Assembly: GCA_029785235.1 (NCBI GenBank)
Contig: JAFMAA010000001.1
Location: forward strand, 124,001 to 188,000
Origin: Nitrososphaerota archaeon
Lineage (GTDB): Archaea; Thermoproteota; Nitrososphaeria; Nitrososphaerales; UBA183
DNA: 64,000 bases
Direction of reading: 5' to 3'
In this document: piece after piece, positions 49,970 through 58,743 of the stretch
Position numbering within the stretch: position 1 is the first letter of the stretch
How the letters are laid out: each line of letters starts with the position of its first letter
Notes under the pieces: generated by a model
Database searches by the model: none
The model's input: the letters and a program-made list of their open reading frames with translations, nothing else
Told to the model about the DNA's origin: nothing
Position numbers and translations under genes: made by a program

Positions 49970-51610
49970 ATGTCAGCGTCTGGACAGCCTGTCATAATTC
50001 TGAAGGAAGGTTCCGGAGAGTCCAGAGGGAGGGAGGCTCAGAGGAACAACGTCGCCGCCGCGAAGCTCATCGCCGAAGTCGTTCGGACTTCGTTGGGGCC
50101 GCGCGGGATGGACAAGATGCTAGTAGACTCCATGGGAGACGTGACGATTACCAATGATGGCGCGACCATGTTGAAGGAGCTCGACGTCCAACATCCAGCC
50201 GCGAAGATGATGGTGGAGATAAGCAAGGCGACAGACAACGAGGTAGGCGATGGGACGACATCGGCCGTCGTGGTAGCGGGGGCGCTTCTGGAGAAGGCAG
50301 AGGACCTGATCAGCAAGGACGTGCACCCCGTGGTCGTTGTGGACGGCTATGGAAGAGCGGCCGAGAAGGCTCAGGAGATTCTCGAGGACATAGCGGAGAA
50401 GGTCAACCCTGAGAGCAAGGCAGACCTGCTTAAGATCGCGAACACCAGCATGATGACGAAGCTGGTGAGCGAGGACTCACCGCACCTGGCCGGCATAGTG
50501 GTAGACGCCGTGCTGCAGGTCGCTGAGAAGAAGGAGGGAGGGTTCAAGGTGGACATCGACAACGTGAAGGTCGAGAAGAAGCCCGGCGGGGCGCTGACCG
50601 ACACGGCGATGGTCAAGGGGATCATCCTAGACAAAGAGGTCGTCCATTCAGGGATGCCGAAGAGAATCGATGAGGCGAAAATCGCCCTGGTAAACTCGGC
50701 CCTCGAGATTGAGAAGACAGAATTCTCGGCGGAGATAAGGATCAACGACCCCCAGCAGATGCAACAGTTCATGGATGAAGAGACGAGCATCCTAAAGGGG
50801 ATGGTTGACAAGGTCCATTCCGCGGGAGCCAACGTTCTCATCTGCCAGAAGGGAATCGACGACCTCGCCCAACACTTCCTCGCGAAGGATGGGATACTGA
50901 CGGTCAGGCGCGTAAAGGAGAGTGACATGACCAAGCTGGCGAAGGCGACGGGCGCCAGGATTGTCACCAACCTTGACGACCTCAACGTGAAGGACTTGGG
51001 ATATGCGAAGCTGGTAGAAGAGAGGAAGCTCGAGGATGACAAGTGGGTCTTCGTGGAGGGGGCAAAGAACCCGAAGGCGGTGAGCATCTTGGTGAGAGGA
51101 GGGACCCAGAGGGTTGTCGACGAGGCTGAGAGGGCCCTTCACGACGCTCTGATGGTGACGAAGGATGTCGTGGAACTCCCGGCGGTGGTGGCAGGGGGAG
51201 GAGCCCCTGAGGAGGAGGTCTCGATACAGCTGCGAAGCTGGGCGCAGAAGCTGTCAGGGAGAGAACAGCTCGCTGCCCTGAAGTTCGCCGACGCCATGGA
51301 GAGCATCCCACTGACCCTTGCAGAGAACGCGGGTATGGACCCCATAGACACCCAGGTCGACCTCAGAGCTAAGCACGGGAAGGAGGGGAAGTGGTACGGT
51401 GTAGACGCGCTCAACGGGAAGGTCGCAGACATGTACTCGAGGTCTGTCTGGGAGCCGTTGGCAGTAAAGTTACAGATACTCCGCGCCGCGACAGAGGCAG
51501 CGTCCATGATCCTCAGAATCGACGACGTGATAGCCGCGAGCAAGATGAAGGCACCACCGTCCCCGCCAGGAGGCGGTATGGGCGGAATGGGCGGCATGCC
51601 TCCGATGTAG
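49970..51610 (+). CDS. thsA: Thermosome subunit (group II chaperonin)
   Basis: 546 residues. LGPRGMDKMLVDSMGDVTITNDGATMLKEL and EVGDGTTSAVVVAGALL are the ATP-binding signatures, and the C-terminus is the Gly/Met-rich GGGMGGMGGMPPM. Forms double-ring folding chambers. Possible paralogues lie outside the window. Confidence 0.98.
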   Translation: MSASGQPVIILKEGSGESRGREAQRNNVAAAKLIAEVVRTSLGPRGMDKMLVDSMGDVTITNDGATMLKELDVQHPAAKMMVEISKATDNEVGDGTTSAVVVAGALLEKAEDLISKDVHPVVVVDGYGRAAEKAQEILEDIAEKVNPESKADLLKIANTSMMTKLVSEDSPHLAGIVVDAVLQVAEKKEGGFKVDIDNVKVEKKPGGALTDTAMVKGIILDKEVVHSGMPKRIDEAKIALVNSALEIEKTEFSAEIRINDPQQMQQFMDEETSILKGMVDKVHSAGANVLICQKGIDDLAQHFLAKDGILTVRRVKESDMTKLAKATGARIVTNLDDLNVKDLGYAKLVEERKLEDDKWVFVEGAKNPKAVSILVRGGTQRVVDEAERALHDALMVTKDVVELPAVVAGGGAPEEEVSIQLRSWAQKLSGREQLAALKFADAMESIPLTLAENAGMDPIDTQVDLRAKHGKEGKWYGVDALNGKVADMYSRSVWEPLAVKLQILRAATEAASMILRIDDVIAASKMKAPPSPPGGGMGGMGGMPPM

Positions 51611-51619
51611 GAGCCGGAA

Positions 51620-52558
51620 TCAGACTAGGTCTACATCTGGGAACCCGGAGCGGGCTCTCGCAGCATCATAGAGTGCGCTGGCCACCGCGACGTCTTCGAT
51701 GGCTGCGCCTCCGGACTTGAACAAGGTCTGTCCTTCTGGGACTCGCCATCCCGCGACCACTTCGCCCAGCTCCTTTACCGGGTCCCAGGAGAACTTTCCA
51801 GCCTGTGCGGCGATGATCAGGTCGCCGTATTCTGACTTGGCCTGGGCCAGGTCGTCCACGGTAACGGTCCGAAAAGACGCCACTGCTCCCGCTGATATTT
51901 CCGCATGGGTGGGGATGTTGCTGCCGCAGACGTTGGCGTGAGCGACGCCTTTCAGCATCTCGCCGTCTAGGAAAGGTTCGCGAGACGAGGTAATCGTCGT
52001 AACCACCTCCGCCCCCTTTAGTGCGGCCGCAGGGGAGTCGAATGCCGTCACCTGGAACCCTCTCTCTTCCAGCACCCGTGCGAAGGCCTCACGGTGCGCG
52101 ACGTTGGGGCTCCATAGGTGCACCTCGTCCACGGACATGACTGGCCTCAGGGCGAGGGCCTGTGTCAGCGCCTGCTTGCCCGAGCCGAAGAGGGCCACCG
52201 TCCCGGAAGCCTTGCGGTAGAGATACTTCGTAGCCACTGCGGAAGCGGCCCCCGTCCTGAATCGCCCGAGCATGTCAGCCCCCATTACCGCCAGGGGAGT
52301 AGAGCCGGCGTCGAAGAGGACCACCACGAATTTAGTCGCTGACTTTGAGGAGAGGTATGCCTTCAGCCCAGCGCGGCCAAGGTATGACATGTTGGCGTGC
52401 ATTACGTTCAACACGGACGAAGCGCTTCGCGTCCTGGTCCGCATGTAGTTCTCCGCTTCGCCCATCCCCTTCCTCCTGAAGGCTTCCTCGACAGCGACCA
52501 CCACTGCGTCCATGTCGATGAGGTCCTCGACGTCTTTCTCTGATAGGACGAGCGTCAA
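51620..52558 (-). CDS. Ornithine cyclodeaminase/mu-crystallin family protein
   Basis: 312 residues. VLSEKDVEDLIDMDAVVVAVEEAFRRKG at the N-terminus, GRFRTGAASAVATKYLYRK, and the NAD-binding VALFGSGKQALTQALAL are family marks. Members include ornithine cyclodeaminase, alanine dehydrogenase and ketimine reductase, so the substrate is open. Its start overlaps the stop of the small coiled-coil gene upstream by 4 nt. Confidence 0.9.
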   Translation of the reverse strand: MTLVLSEKDVEDLIDMDAVVVAVEEAFRRKGMGEAENYMRTRTRSASSVLNVMHANMSYLGRAGLKAYLSSKSATKFVVVLFDAGSTPLAVMGADMLGRFRTGAASAVATKYLYRKASGTVALFGSGKQALTQALALRPVMSVDEVHLWSPNVAHREAFARVLEERGFQVTAFDSPAAALKGAEVVTTITSSREPFLDGEMLKGVAHANVCGSNIPTHAEISAGAVASFRTVTVDDLAQAKSEYGDLIIAAQAGKFSWDPVKELGEVVAGWRVPEGQTLFKSGGAAIEDVAVASALYDAARARSGFPDVDLV

Positions 52559-52809
52559 GCTCGCTGCGCGTCTTCTTCCCTGCGCTCTTCCGCCTCAGGC
52601 GTTCCCCACCTCCCCACCCGGGGGAGGTTCTTCGACCTGAACAGGGCCATCCCTTGCTGGTACCGCTGGAGTTCCACTTCCAGAAACTTGATGTCAGTCA
52701 TAAGAGATGCGGACTCTTTCTCGGTCCCCTTCTTCCCCGTCAGCTCCGCGAGCTTCCCCTTCTTCTCCTCCAGCATGTTGGCGAGGAGCTGCTCGTACTC
52801 CGTGGTCAA
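52555..52809 (-). CDS. Small coiled-coil protein
   Basis: 84 residues from a TTG at 52809, TTEYEQLLANMLEEKKGKLAELTGKK onward; helical, rich in Glu, Lys and Leu, no recognised family. The open frame continues upstream, but that part is the antisense of the DUF371 gene. The shared TATA (52839-52846) sits about 33 nt upstream of this TTG. It is coupled to the following cyclodeaminase-like gene by an ATGA overlap. Confidence 0.65.
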   Translation of the reverse strand: MTTEYEQLLANMLEEKKGKLAELTGKKGTEKESASLMTDIKFLEVELQRYQQGMALFRSKNLPRVGRWGTPEAEERREEDAQRA

Positions 52810-52838
52810 TTGTGTTGTCGGCCGGCGGCTCCTCGAAA

Positions 52839-52846
52839 CTATAAAG
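52839..52846. promoter_or_regulatory. Bidirectional TATA between small coiled-coil gene and DUF371 gene
   Basis: CTATAAAG on plus, CTTTATAG on minus. It is 28-35 nt before the DUF371 ATG on one side and about 30 nt before the TTG of the coiled-coil gene on the other, so one element may serve both directions. Confidence 0.5.
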
Positions 52847-52873
52847 GCGTTGTCGCAGACCGGGGGAGCAGGA

Positions 52874-53335
52874 ATGACCATCAACGAGGAGGCGGCGCCT
52901 GCGCGCGGAATATGGGGCGCCAAAGAGGAAGTGAAGTTCCGAGGCCACCCGCTGGTGAAGTCGACCCACCCGACCACGTTTGAAGTCACGACAGAGGAGC
53001 ACCTTACTGAGAACGGCGACTGCATCATCGGGGTCGGGGCGGACAAGGGATGCTCTGGAATCGGCGAGGCGGTCAAGGAAGGGCTCCGGAGGAGCGGTGC
53101 GAAGGTGAGAATCAGGATAAGCGTCGGAGAGCTCACGTTCCAGACCGAGGCAAGGGGGGACCCCCGGCTTGAGCTGTCGCACCCGCACGACATAGTTGTC
53201 AGGAGGAGCGACTTCGCCAGTGACAGGACGCTGGCCCTTGGGGCGAGCGCGGCCGCGAGGGACATCCCACGTCAGATGGTCAGGCTGCTGAGGAGCCCAT
53301 CGGTCACTGGGAGACTCGAGATAGAGGTGGAGTGA
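52874..53335 (+). CDS. DUF371 family protein
   Basis: 153 residues. FRGHPLVKSTHPTTFEVTTEEHLTENGDCIIGVGADKGCSGI is the conserved core of the archaeal DUF371 family, whose function is unknown. ATG at 52874 is preferred to upstream in-frame ATGs because of the TATA position and because the upstream part is the antisense of the coiled-coil gene. Overlaps the following gene as GTGA. Confidence 0.88.
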   Translation: MTINEEAAPARGIWGAKEEVKFRGHPLVKSTHPTTFEVTTEEHLTENGDCIIGVGADKGCSGIGEAVKEGLRRSGAKVRIRISVGELTFQTEARGDPRLELSHPHDIVVRRSDFASDRTLALGASAAARDIPRQMVRLLRSPSVTGRLEIEVE

Positions 53336-54282
53336 CGACGCCCGGGTTTAGGGCGGAGGCGTACACCATGCAGGCCTTGGTGAAATACCACGGCTTGAAG
53401 GACTGGGGGTTGAGGCTCCCCTACCACGACAGCATCTCTGTCAACACGACGTGCATGAAGACGGAAGCATCAATCACAGATTCGGAAAGAGGAGGCGTGT
53501 TCATCGAGGGGAAGCAGAACGATTCAGCCAACTCGCGGCTCCAGGGCGTGGTCTCCAAGTTAGACCATTCTAGGAAGGTCACCGACTTCAGGATAGATAG
53601 CAGGAACGTCCCGTCTGGGAAGGCTAAAGGGATAGGATACTCTTCATCGGCAGGCGCAGCGTTGACGCTTCTTAGCCACAGTCTCCTCGTCGGAGGCGTG
53701 CCCGACCTCACCAAGCTCTCCAGGACCGCCCGCCTCTTCGCGGCCTCAGCCTCCAGGTCTTTGGTGGGGGGTTTCTCGAGGCTCTACGCGGGGAAGGAGG
53801 ATGAAGACACCTACGCAAAGAGGTTCGCGGACGCCAAGGTAATGGACCTGCGGATGGTGATCGTTCCTCTCCCGTCGAGGGTGCGGACCGAGGACGCTCA
53901 CAGGGAAGTTCTCACGTCTCCCTTCTTCCAAGCTAGGGTCGAGTCAGCCCAGAAGAGGTGCGATGAGATGGAGCAAGCAATCCTCGCGAACGACCTCGAC
54001 GCCGTTGGGCGGCTGGCGGAGCGGGACACGCTTGAACTGCACAGCCTGACCATGACCGGAGACAGTGGACTCATAATAATGACGGAGGATTCCATCAGGA
54101 TCATCAGGAAGGTGAGAGAGCTGAGGGGAGGTGGGGTCAGGGCGTACTACTCCATGCAGACGGGACCGTCGGTCTTCATCAATACCTCTGAAAGGGACCA
54201 AGGTATTGTCCTAAGTGCGATGAAAAAGCTAGGGTACAGGGCCTACCTCTCTGGCGTCGGAGGGGAAGCTAGAATTCTTTGA
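53332..54282 (+). CDS. Mevalonate (di)phosphate decarboxylase-like GHMP protein, atypical active site
   Basis: 316 residues. By eye it aligns with diphosphomevalonate decarboxylase: ALVKYHGLKDWGLRLPYHDSISVNTT (cf. IKYWGK and LNLPLNSSIS), the phosphate loop GIGYSSSAGAALT, ARLFAASASRSLVGGF (cf. GSGSACRSLFGGF) and a C-terminal MQTGPSVFINT. In characterised decarboxylases the last motif is DAGPN with the catalytic Asp; here Gln takes its place, while the Lys and Arg of the triad appear kept. The isopentenyl phosphate kinase at 9282 implies a modified mevalonate pathway, where this could be a phosphomevalonate decarboxylase, a 3-kinase, or something else. GTG start coupled to DUF371. Confidence 0.8.
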   Translation: MTTPGFRAEAYTMQALVKYHGLKDWGLRLPYHDSISVNTTCMKTEASITDSERGGVFIEGKQNDSANSRLQGVVSKLDHSRKVTDFRIDSRNVPSGKAKGIGYSSSAGAALTLLSHSLLVGGVPDLTKLSRTARLFAASASRSLVGGFSRLYAGKEDEDTYAKRFADAKVMDLRMVIVPLPSRVRTEDAHREVLTSPFFQARVESAQKRCDEMEQAILANDLDAVGRLAERDTLELHSLTMTGDSGLIIMTEDSIRIIRKVRELRGGGVRAYYSMQTGPSVFINTSERDQGIVLSAMKKLGYRAYLSGVGGEARIL

Positions 54283-54491
54283 GCGAAAGCGTCAGCGTCA
54301 GGGAATATCTGACTCGGCTGGACAGGACCAAGGAGGGGAAGGGTGATGAGGCGAAGGAAGGCCTGGCTGCGTTCATCTCCCTTTGGGAGAGAGCGATCTC
54401 GAATGGAGTGGTCGGAGAGTCAGACAGCGTCGACCTTGCGCTTGAAAAGCTGGAGAAGGCGGGCGGGCTCTACAGGGCAGCCGGAAACTAG
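54279..54491 (+). CDS. Small helical protein of unknown function
   Basis: 70 residues, TTG start overlapping the upstream stop as TTGA. SVREYLTRLDRTKEGKGDEAKEGLAAFISLWERAI and LALEKLEKAGGLYRAAG suggest two or three helices. No family recognised. Last gene of the DUF371/GHMP unit, ending with a 4-nt convergent overlap with the SDR gene. Confidence 0.6.
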   Translation: MSESVSVREYLTRLDRTKEGKGDEAKEGLAAFISLWERAISNGVVGESDSVDLALEKLEKAGGLYRAAGN

Positions 54492-55237
54492 CGGGCTGAC
54501 TCGCCCCCGTCTAGGGCCACGACCTGGCCGGTGATGAAACTGGATTGGCCGCTAGCCAAGAAAAGGGCAAGGCTGGCCGCCTCGGACGGCTTCCCGAACC
54601 TGCCCATAGGGATCGCACTGAGGTAGGAGCGCTTCTGCGCTTTGTCGAGCCAGTCCACCCACGTCGTCTCTATTGAACCGAAGGCCATACAGTTGACTCG
54701 TATCTTCGGGGCGAGCATCTTAGCCAGCATCCTGGTCATGGAGACGACCGCCCCCTTGGCGGAGGCGTAGACTAGCCCCTCGGTGTCTCCCACGAGCGCA
54801 GGGATAGAAGCGATGTTGACTACGGAACCTCCGCGCTTCATCAGCCGAGCCGCTCCTTGCACACAGAGGAAGGTGCCGAAGGTATCCACTGCAAAGACAC
54901 GTTCCCACATGTCCAGGGTGGTCTCATCCAACCCTATGTTCCAGAGCCTCCGGTCAGCCAGGCCTGCGGCGTTGACCAAGATGTCCAGCCCACCGAACTC
55001 CCTCCTGAGTTTGGAGAACATGGCGTCGACGCTGCGCTTGTCGGACACGTCGGCGTGGACAACAAGAGCATTCCCCCCTGCATGTTCTATGGAATCGAGG
55101 ACCGCATCCCTATGGGACCGACCCCCTCGGTGGTTGACCGCTACTGTCGCGCCTTCTCTGGCGAAGAGCCGGGCTATCTCGGCGCCTATCCCCTGCGAAG
55201 AACCGGTGACGAGAGCCCTTTTCCCCTTGAGCATCAT
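54488..55237 (-). CDS. Short-chain dehydrogenase/reductase
   Basis: 249 residues, Rossmann fold. VTGSSQGIGAEIARLF is the cofactor loop, ILVNAAG follows, and VYASAKGAVVSMTRMLA contains the catalytic Tyr and Lys. The Arg in NHRGGRSHRD after beta 2 suggests NADP(H). A TATA-like CCTTAAGTC at about 55264-55272 favours the ATG at 55237 over the GTG at 55261. Substrate unknown. Confidence 0.92.
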   Translation of the reverse strand: MMLKGKRALVTGSSQGIGAEIARLFAREGATVAVNHRGGRSHRDAVLDSIEHAGGNALVVHADVSDKRSVDAMFSKLRREFGGLDILVNAAGLADRRLWNIGLDETTLDMWERVFAVDTFGTFLCVQGAARLMKRGGSVVNIASIPALVGDTEGLVYASAKGAVVSMTRMLAKMLAPKIRVNCMAFGSIETTWVDWLDKAQKRSYLSAIPMGRFGKPSEAASLALFLASGQSSFITGQVVALDGGESAR

Positions 55238-55278
55238 GGGACTCGATGGCGCGCTATCCACGACTTAAGGGTTAGAAG

Positions 55279-55791
55279 TCATGGGCGTGGCGCCCTGTCT
55301 CTGGCTGTCTGGCCGGCTGAGGAATACTGTTTCAGGAACCTGATGTTGAAGAGCGAAGCCTTCGCAGAATTCCGCACCATTTCGTCAGGGTCGGACTCGG
55401 CCTTCATGAGGACGGCCTCGGAGTCAGGGCTCCCGACTGAACCAAGGGCCGCGGCTGATTCGTGCCTCACTATGGGATCCCTGTCGTTGATGACCGCCTC
55501 GGCCAGCGCCCCGTTCCCCTCCGAGAATCCGATCTGGCCCAAAGAGAATGCCGCTTCGTGCCTTACAAGCGGGTCGGGGTCGTGTAGGAGGACGTCCGCC
55601 AGAGCAGGGACAGCCTTCTCCCCTCCAATCTCGGCGAGTATGCAGACCGCGTGGACTCGCAGGACCAGGCTAGGCTCGCTTCTGAGGACCTCGATGAAAT
55701 ATGATTCATCCTTGCGCTCCCACGCCTCTTCCATCCCCTTCATCACGTCCATCGCGTGGCTTTCGTCGTCTATGACCATGCTCGTATACAT
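55279..55791 (-). CDS. HEAT-repeat protein
   Basis: 170 residues from the ATG at 55791. Three to four helical repeats of PBS-lyase/HEAT type are visible (VRHEAAFSLGQIG, VRHESAAALGSVG, VRNSAKASLFNIR), preceded by a less regular one (LRVHAVCILAEIG). Protein-binding scaffold; known relatives include deoxyhypusine hydroxylase, but the His-Glu metal pairs of that enzyme are not convincingly present. A TATA (GTTTATAG) about 30 nt upstream supports this start. Confidence 0.85.
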   Translation of the reverse strand: MYTSMVIDDESHAMDVMKGMEEAWERKDESYFIEVLRSEPSLVLRVHAVCILAEIGGEKAVPALADVLLHDPDPLVRHEAAFSLGQIGFSEGNGALAEAVINDRDPIVRHESAAALGSVGSPDSEAVLMKAESDPDEMVRNSAKASLFNIRFLKQYSSAGQTARDRAPRP

Positions 55792-55850
55792 GACAGGCCA
55801 GGCTTCGGGTTTGGAGCTATAAACCGAACGGAAGGGGCAGATGATTTGCA

Positions 55851-56870
55851 TCACGGTACCAAGACAATCTTCCCCCGGACCTCGCGAGACTCGATGAGCT
55901 CGTGCGCCCTCCTGGCGGACTCCAGGGGAATCACTTCGTGTATTTTCGGCATTAGCTTCCCTTCCCTAGTGAGACGCAGGACCTCTTTAATGTCGGCCAC
56001 GAACTGGCCGTAGACCCCCATTATCTTGAGCTCGTCTGTGTAGATGTGGCGCACTTCCACTTCGAACTTCGCCCCGGAGGTGAGCCCCAAAGTGAGCATC
56101 CTCCCGCCCCTGGCCAGGGAGGCTAAGCTCACACCCCAAGTGTCGCCGCCGACGTGGTCGAAGACAACGGACGCGCCTATCCCGTCGGTGAAGGAGCGCG
56201 TCTCCTCGACGACGTTCTGGGACCTGTGGTTTATGACTAGGTCGGCGCCCAAAGACCTCACGAAGTCCGCCTTTTCGTCGTTCCCGACCACGGCTATGAC
56301 CTTGGCTCCGACTAACTTCGCGATTTGGACGGCCGCGTGGCCAAGTCCACCTGCGGCGCCCCAGACCAGAACTGTGTCATCCTTGCCGGCCCTCGCCAAC
56401 GAACTAAGCCCCCTCCACGCGGTCCCAAAGTCTACTGGGATGGCGGCAGCGGCTTCGGGGTCGATTCCGTCGGCTGGGATCAGGTTCGCCTCCGGGACCA
56501 CCACTTGCTCAGCGTAGCCTCCCTCGGTGGCTATTCCTACGAACCCCCTCGCTACGCAGAGGTTCCGGTCCCCCCTCCTACAATAAGCGCACGTGCCGTC
56601 GGAAATCACCGGGTAGACGACGGCTTTCAGTCCAGGCGCCACCTTCGTCCCCGGACCGCAGGAAACCACCTCGCCAGCGATGTCTGTTCCAGGCGCGTGT
56701 GGGAGTCGCGTCTGATATCTGCCGCTCCTCGCCCAGACGTCGAGCCGGTTCACCGAGCATCCCGCGACCTTCAGCAGGACTTCCCCCCGGTCGAGCTTAG
56801 GGGTTTCAACGCTCTCGTAGGTGAGGACATCGGGACCGCCTGGCGAGTGATAGCGGGCGGCTTTCATCAT
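55851..56870 (-). CDS. Medium-chain alcohol dehydrogenase/quinone reductase-family oxidoreductase
   Basis: 339 residues. PHAPGTDIAGEVVSCG in the GroES-like domain, AYCRRGDRNLCV as a partial structural-zinc lobe, and WGAAGGLGHAAVQIAKLVGAKVIAV for NAD(P) binding. The catalytic-zinc Cys/His set is incomplete by eye (Cys39 is replaced in VNRLDVWARSG), so a quinone-reductase-like activity is as likely as an alcohol dehydrogenase. Confidence 0.9.
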   Translation of the reverse strand: MMKAARYHSPGGPDVLTYESVETPKLDRGEVLLKVAGCSVNRLDVWARSGRYQTRLPHAPGTDIAGEVVSCGPGTKVAPGLKAVVYPVISDGTCAYCRRGDRNLCVARGFVGIATEGGYAEQVVVPEANLIPADGIDPEAAAAIPVDFGTAWRGLSSLARAGKDDTVLVWGAAGGLGHAAVQIAKLVGAKVIAVVGNDEKADFVRSLGADLVINHRSQNVVEETRSFTDGIGASVVFDHVGGDTWGVSLASLARGGRMLTLGLTSGAKFEVEVRHIYTDELKIMGVYGQFVADIKEVLRLTREGKLMPKIHEVIPLESARRAHELIESREVRGKIVLVP

Positions 56871-56898
56871 AGGTGACGCATGGAGGCCAGGATTTAGG

Positions 56899-58386
56899 CT
56901 ATGCGCTCTGGGTTACCCTGGCTTTTGGCCTAGATACCATGGTCCACAATAGCACGATGACCATGTTCAACGCCAGCGCGGTGGCGCCTACGTAGAAGGC
57001 ACCGAACGGCGGTGTGCTGAAGAACGAAGTCGACCAGGTACCGAATTTGTTGGCATCGGCCATCAGGTAGATGCCAGCCGCTTCACCAGCTACAAGACCC
57101 ACGATTAGGCCGTTCTTGTTCAGCCTGCTGGTAATCAGCCCCCCGAACATCGCTGGAAGTGTCTGCACGATCAGGATGGTCCCGAACAGCTGGAGTTGCA
57201 CCGCGTAGGTGGAGTTGACGACGAAGACGAACGCCAATGCGATGAACTTGAAGGCGACAGAGGCCCATTTTGCTATCTGCGTCTCAGCCTCTGCTGACAA
57301 GTTCGGCCTGAACTCCTTAACGATGTTCCTAGTGAGCAGGTTCGCCTGCGATATGGCCATTATAGCGGCAGGGACCAGCCCCCCGATGAATATCCCCAGG
57401 AACGCGATGCCAGCCGCCCACGCCGGTAGCACACTCTGAATCAAAGAGGGGACTACAAGCAGACCGCTCCCACCGTGAGACTTCACGAAGTCCAGGGCCG
57501 GTGAGTTGCCGTAGATTAGCACGCCGTACATCGCCAGCAGTCCCAGTCCGATGCCATAGATTGGTAGCAGTGCCGTGCTCTTCCTCACTTTCTCTGCGTC
57601 CTGCCCGCTGAGGACCCCGTTGATGGCGTGCGGGTACAGGTAGAGCCCCAGGGCGCTCACGATGAATATGCTCCAGTATGCGTTCTCGAGTGTAGGAGCC
57701 AGGGTCGAGTATACCGGCTTGGCAGTGAAGCCTGACGAGAAACCTCCTGCCACGGCGACCACAATTATCACGGCTATTATGCCACCAAAGATGATTATGT
57801 CCTTCATCACTGCCGTCAGTGTTGCTCCCCTCAGCCCGCTTGTGTAAGTGAACGCCGCCAGGACTATGAAGGCGATTATGAGGGAGACTTCGGACACAGT
57901 TGCTACGTCAGACACCCCCGCCAGCATGGTGGACAAGACAGCCTGCATCCCCACTATCTGGAGGGCGATGTACGGTAGCTCCGCGGTTATCCCCACTATG
58001 GCTATCAGCATCGCCAATGTGGTGCTGTTGAACGTCCCCTTCGCGAAGTCAGCGCCGGTGACGTACCCCTTCTCGTGAGCTATGCGCCACAGCCTGGGCA
58101 TGAACAGTATGGCTAAGCCGAAAGTGAGCGCCACATACGGAACAGCGAAGTTGTAAATCGCCCCCTTGGCGTAGACACCAGATGGGATCGCGATGAAAGT
58201 ATAGGCTGTGTAAAGGTCGGCGCCGACCAAGAACCATACCAGGTAGGTCCCAAGCCGTTTTCCGCCCAGGGCCCATTCAGTGAGATTGTTGAGGTCACCC
58301 TTCCTCCAACGTGATCCGAAGAACCCGAGCGCGACGAACACCACGAAAAGCGCAAGGAATGCGATTACCCCATCTATTGCCATCAT
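56899..58386 (-). CDS. Sodium/solute symporter (SSS family)
   Basis: 495 residues with about 13 membrane helices. LTEWALGGKRLGTYLVWFLVGADLYTAYTFIAIPSGVYAKGA is the typical N-terminal SSS region, and GGLVPAAIMAISQANLLTRNIVKEF occurs in the second half. Pairing with a DUF3311 protein suggests a monocarboxylate or similar permease. ATG at 58386 overlaps the DUF3311 end region; the frame is open further up but that part overlaps the neighbour. Confidence 0.92.
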   Translation of the reverse strand: MMAIDGVIAFLALFVVFVALGFFGSRWRKGDLNNLTEWALGGKRLGTYLVWFLVGADLYTAYTFIAIPSGVYAKGAIYNFAVPYVALTFGLAILFMPRLWRIAHEKGYVTGADFAKGTFNSTTLAMLIAIVGITAELPYIALQIVGMQAVLSTMLAGVSDVATVSEVSLIIAFIVLAAFTYTSGLRGATLTAVMKDIIIFGGIIAVIIVVAVAGGFSSGFTAKPVYSTLAPTLENAYWSIFIVSALGLYLYPHAINGVLSGQDAEKVRKSTALLPIYGIGLGLLAMYGVLIYGNSPALDFVKSHGGSGLLVVPSLIQSVLPAWAAGIAFLGIFIGGLVPAAIMAISQANLLTRNIVKEFRPNLSAEAETQIAKWASVAFKFIALAFVFVVNSTYAVQLQLFGTILIVQTLPAMFGGLITSRLNKNGLIVGLVAGEAAGIYLMADANKFGTWSTSFFSTPPFGAFYVGATALALNMVIVLLWTMVSRPKARVTQSA

Positions 58387-58387
58387 G

Positions 58388-58582
58388 CTAGCTCTTCCTC
58401 CCCAGAAGGAGCGCCGCAATGAAGAAGAAGACTGCGCTCAGACCGAGCCACACGGTCTGGTACCACCAGAAGAAGGGGACGCCCGCCCACGCGGGGTTCA
58501 CCACGTTGTACGTAGGAATGGCGAAGTAGACGATGAAAGGGATTGCGATGAGGACACCAGCGACCGCGTCTTTAGACTTCAC
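58388..58582 (-). CDS. DUF3311-family small membrane protein
   Basis: 64 residues with two hydrophobic segments. PFIVYFAIPTYNVVNPAWAGVPFFWWYQTVWLGLSAVFFF matches DUF3311 proteins encoded next to SSS permeases, where they are thought to be accessory subunits. GTG start with TATA CTTATATTC about 30 nt upstream. Confidence 0.88.
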   Translation of the reverse strand: MKSKDAVAGVLIAIPFIVYFAIPTYNVVNPAWAGVPFFWWYQTVWLGLSAVFFFIAALLLGRKS

Positions 58583-58743
58583 GCGCGTCAGAGATTTTCT
58601 AGGATTAGAATATAAGACCTATAGTAAATGCGCGAATTTTGGGGCCAATTCGGCATTTGACGAAACTTGTGGCTACGTGCGCCTTAGTGCGAGAGGGGTT
58701 TGCCGGGGGACCCAATGAGCCACATCGCGACGACCTGACGCGC

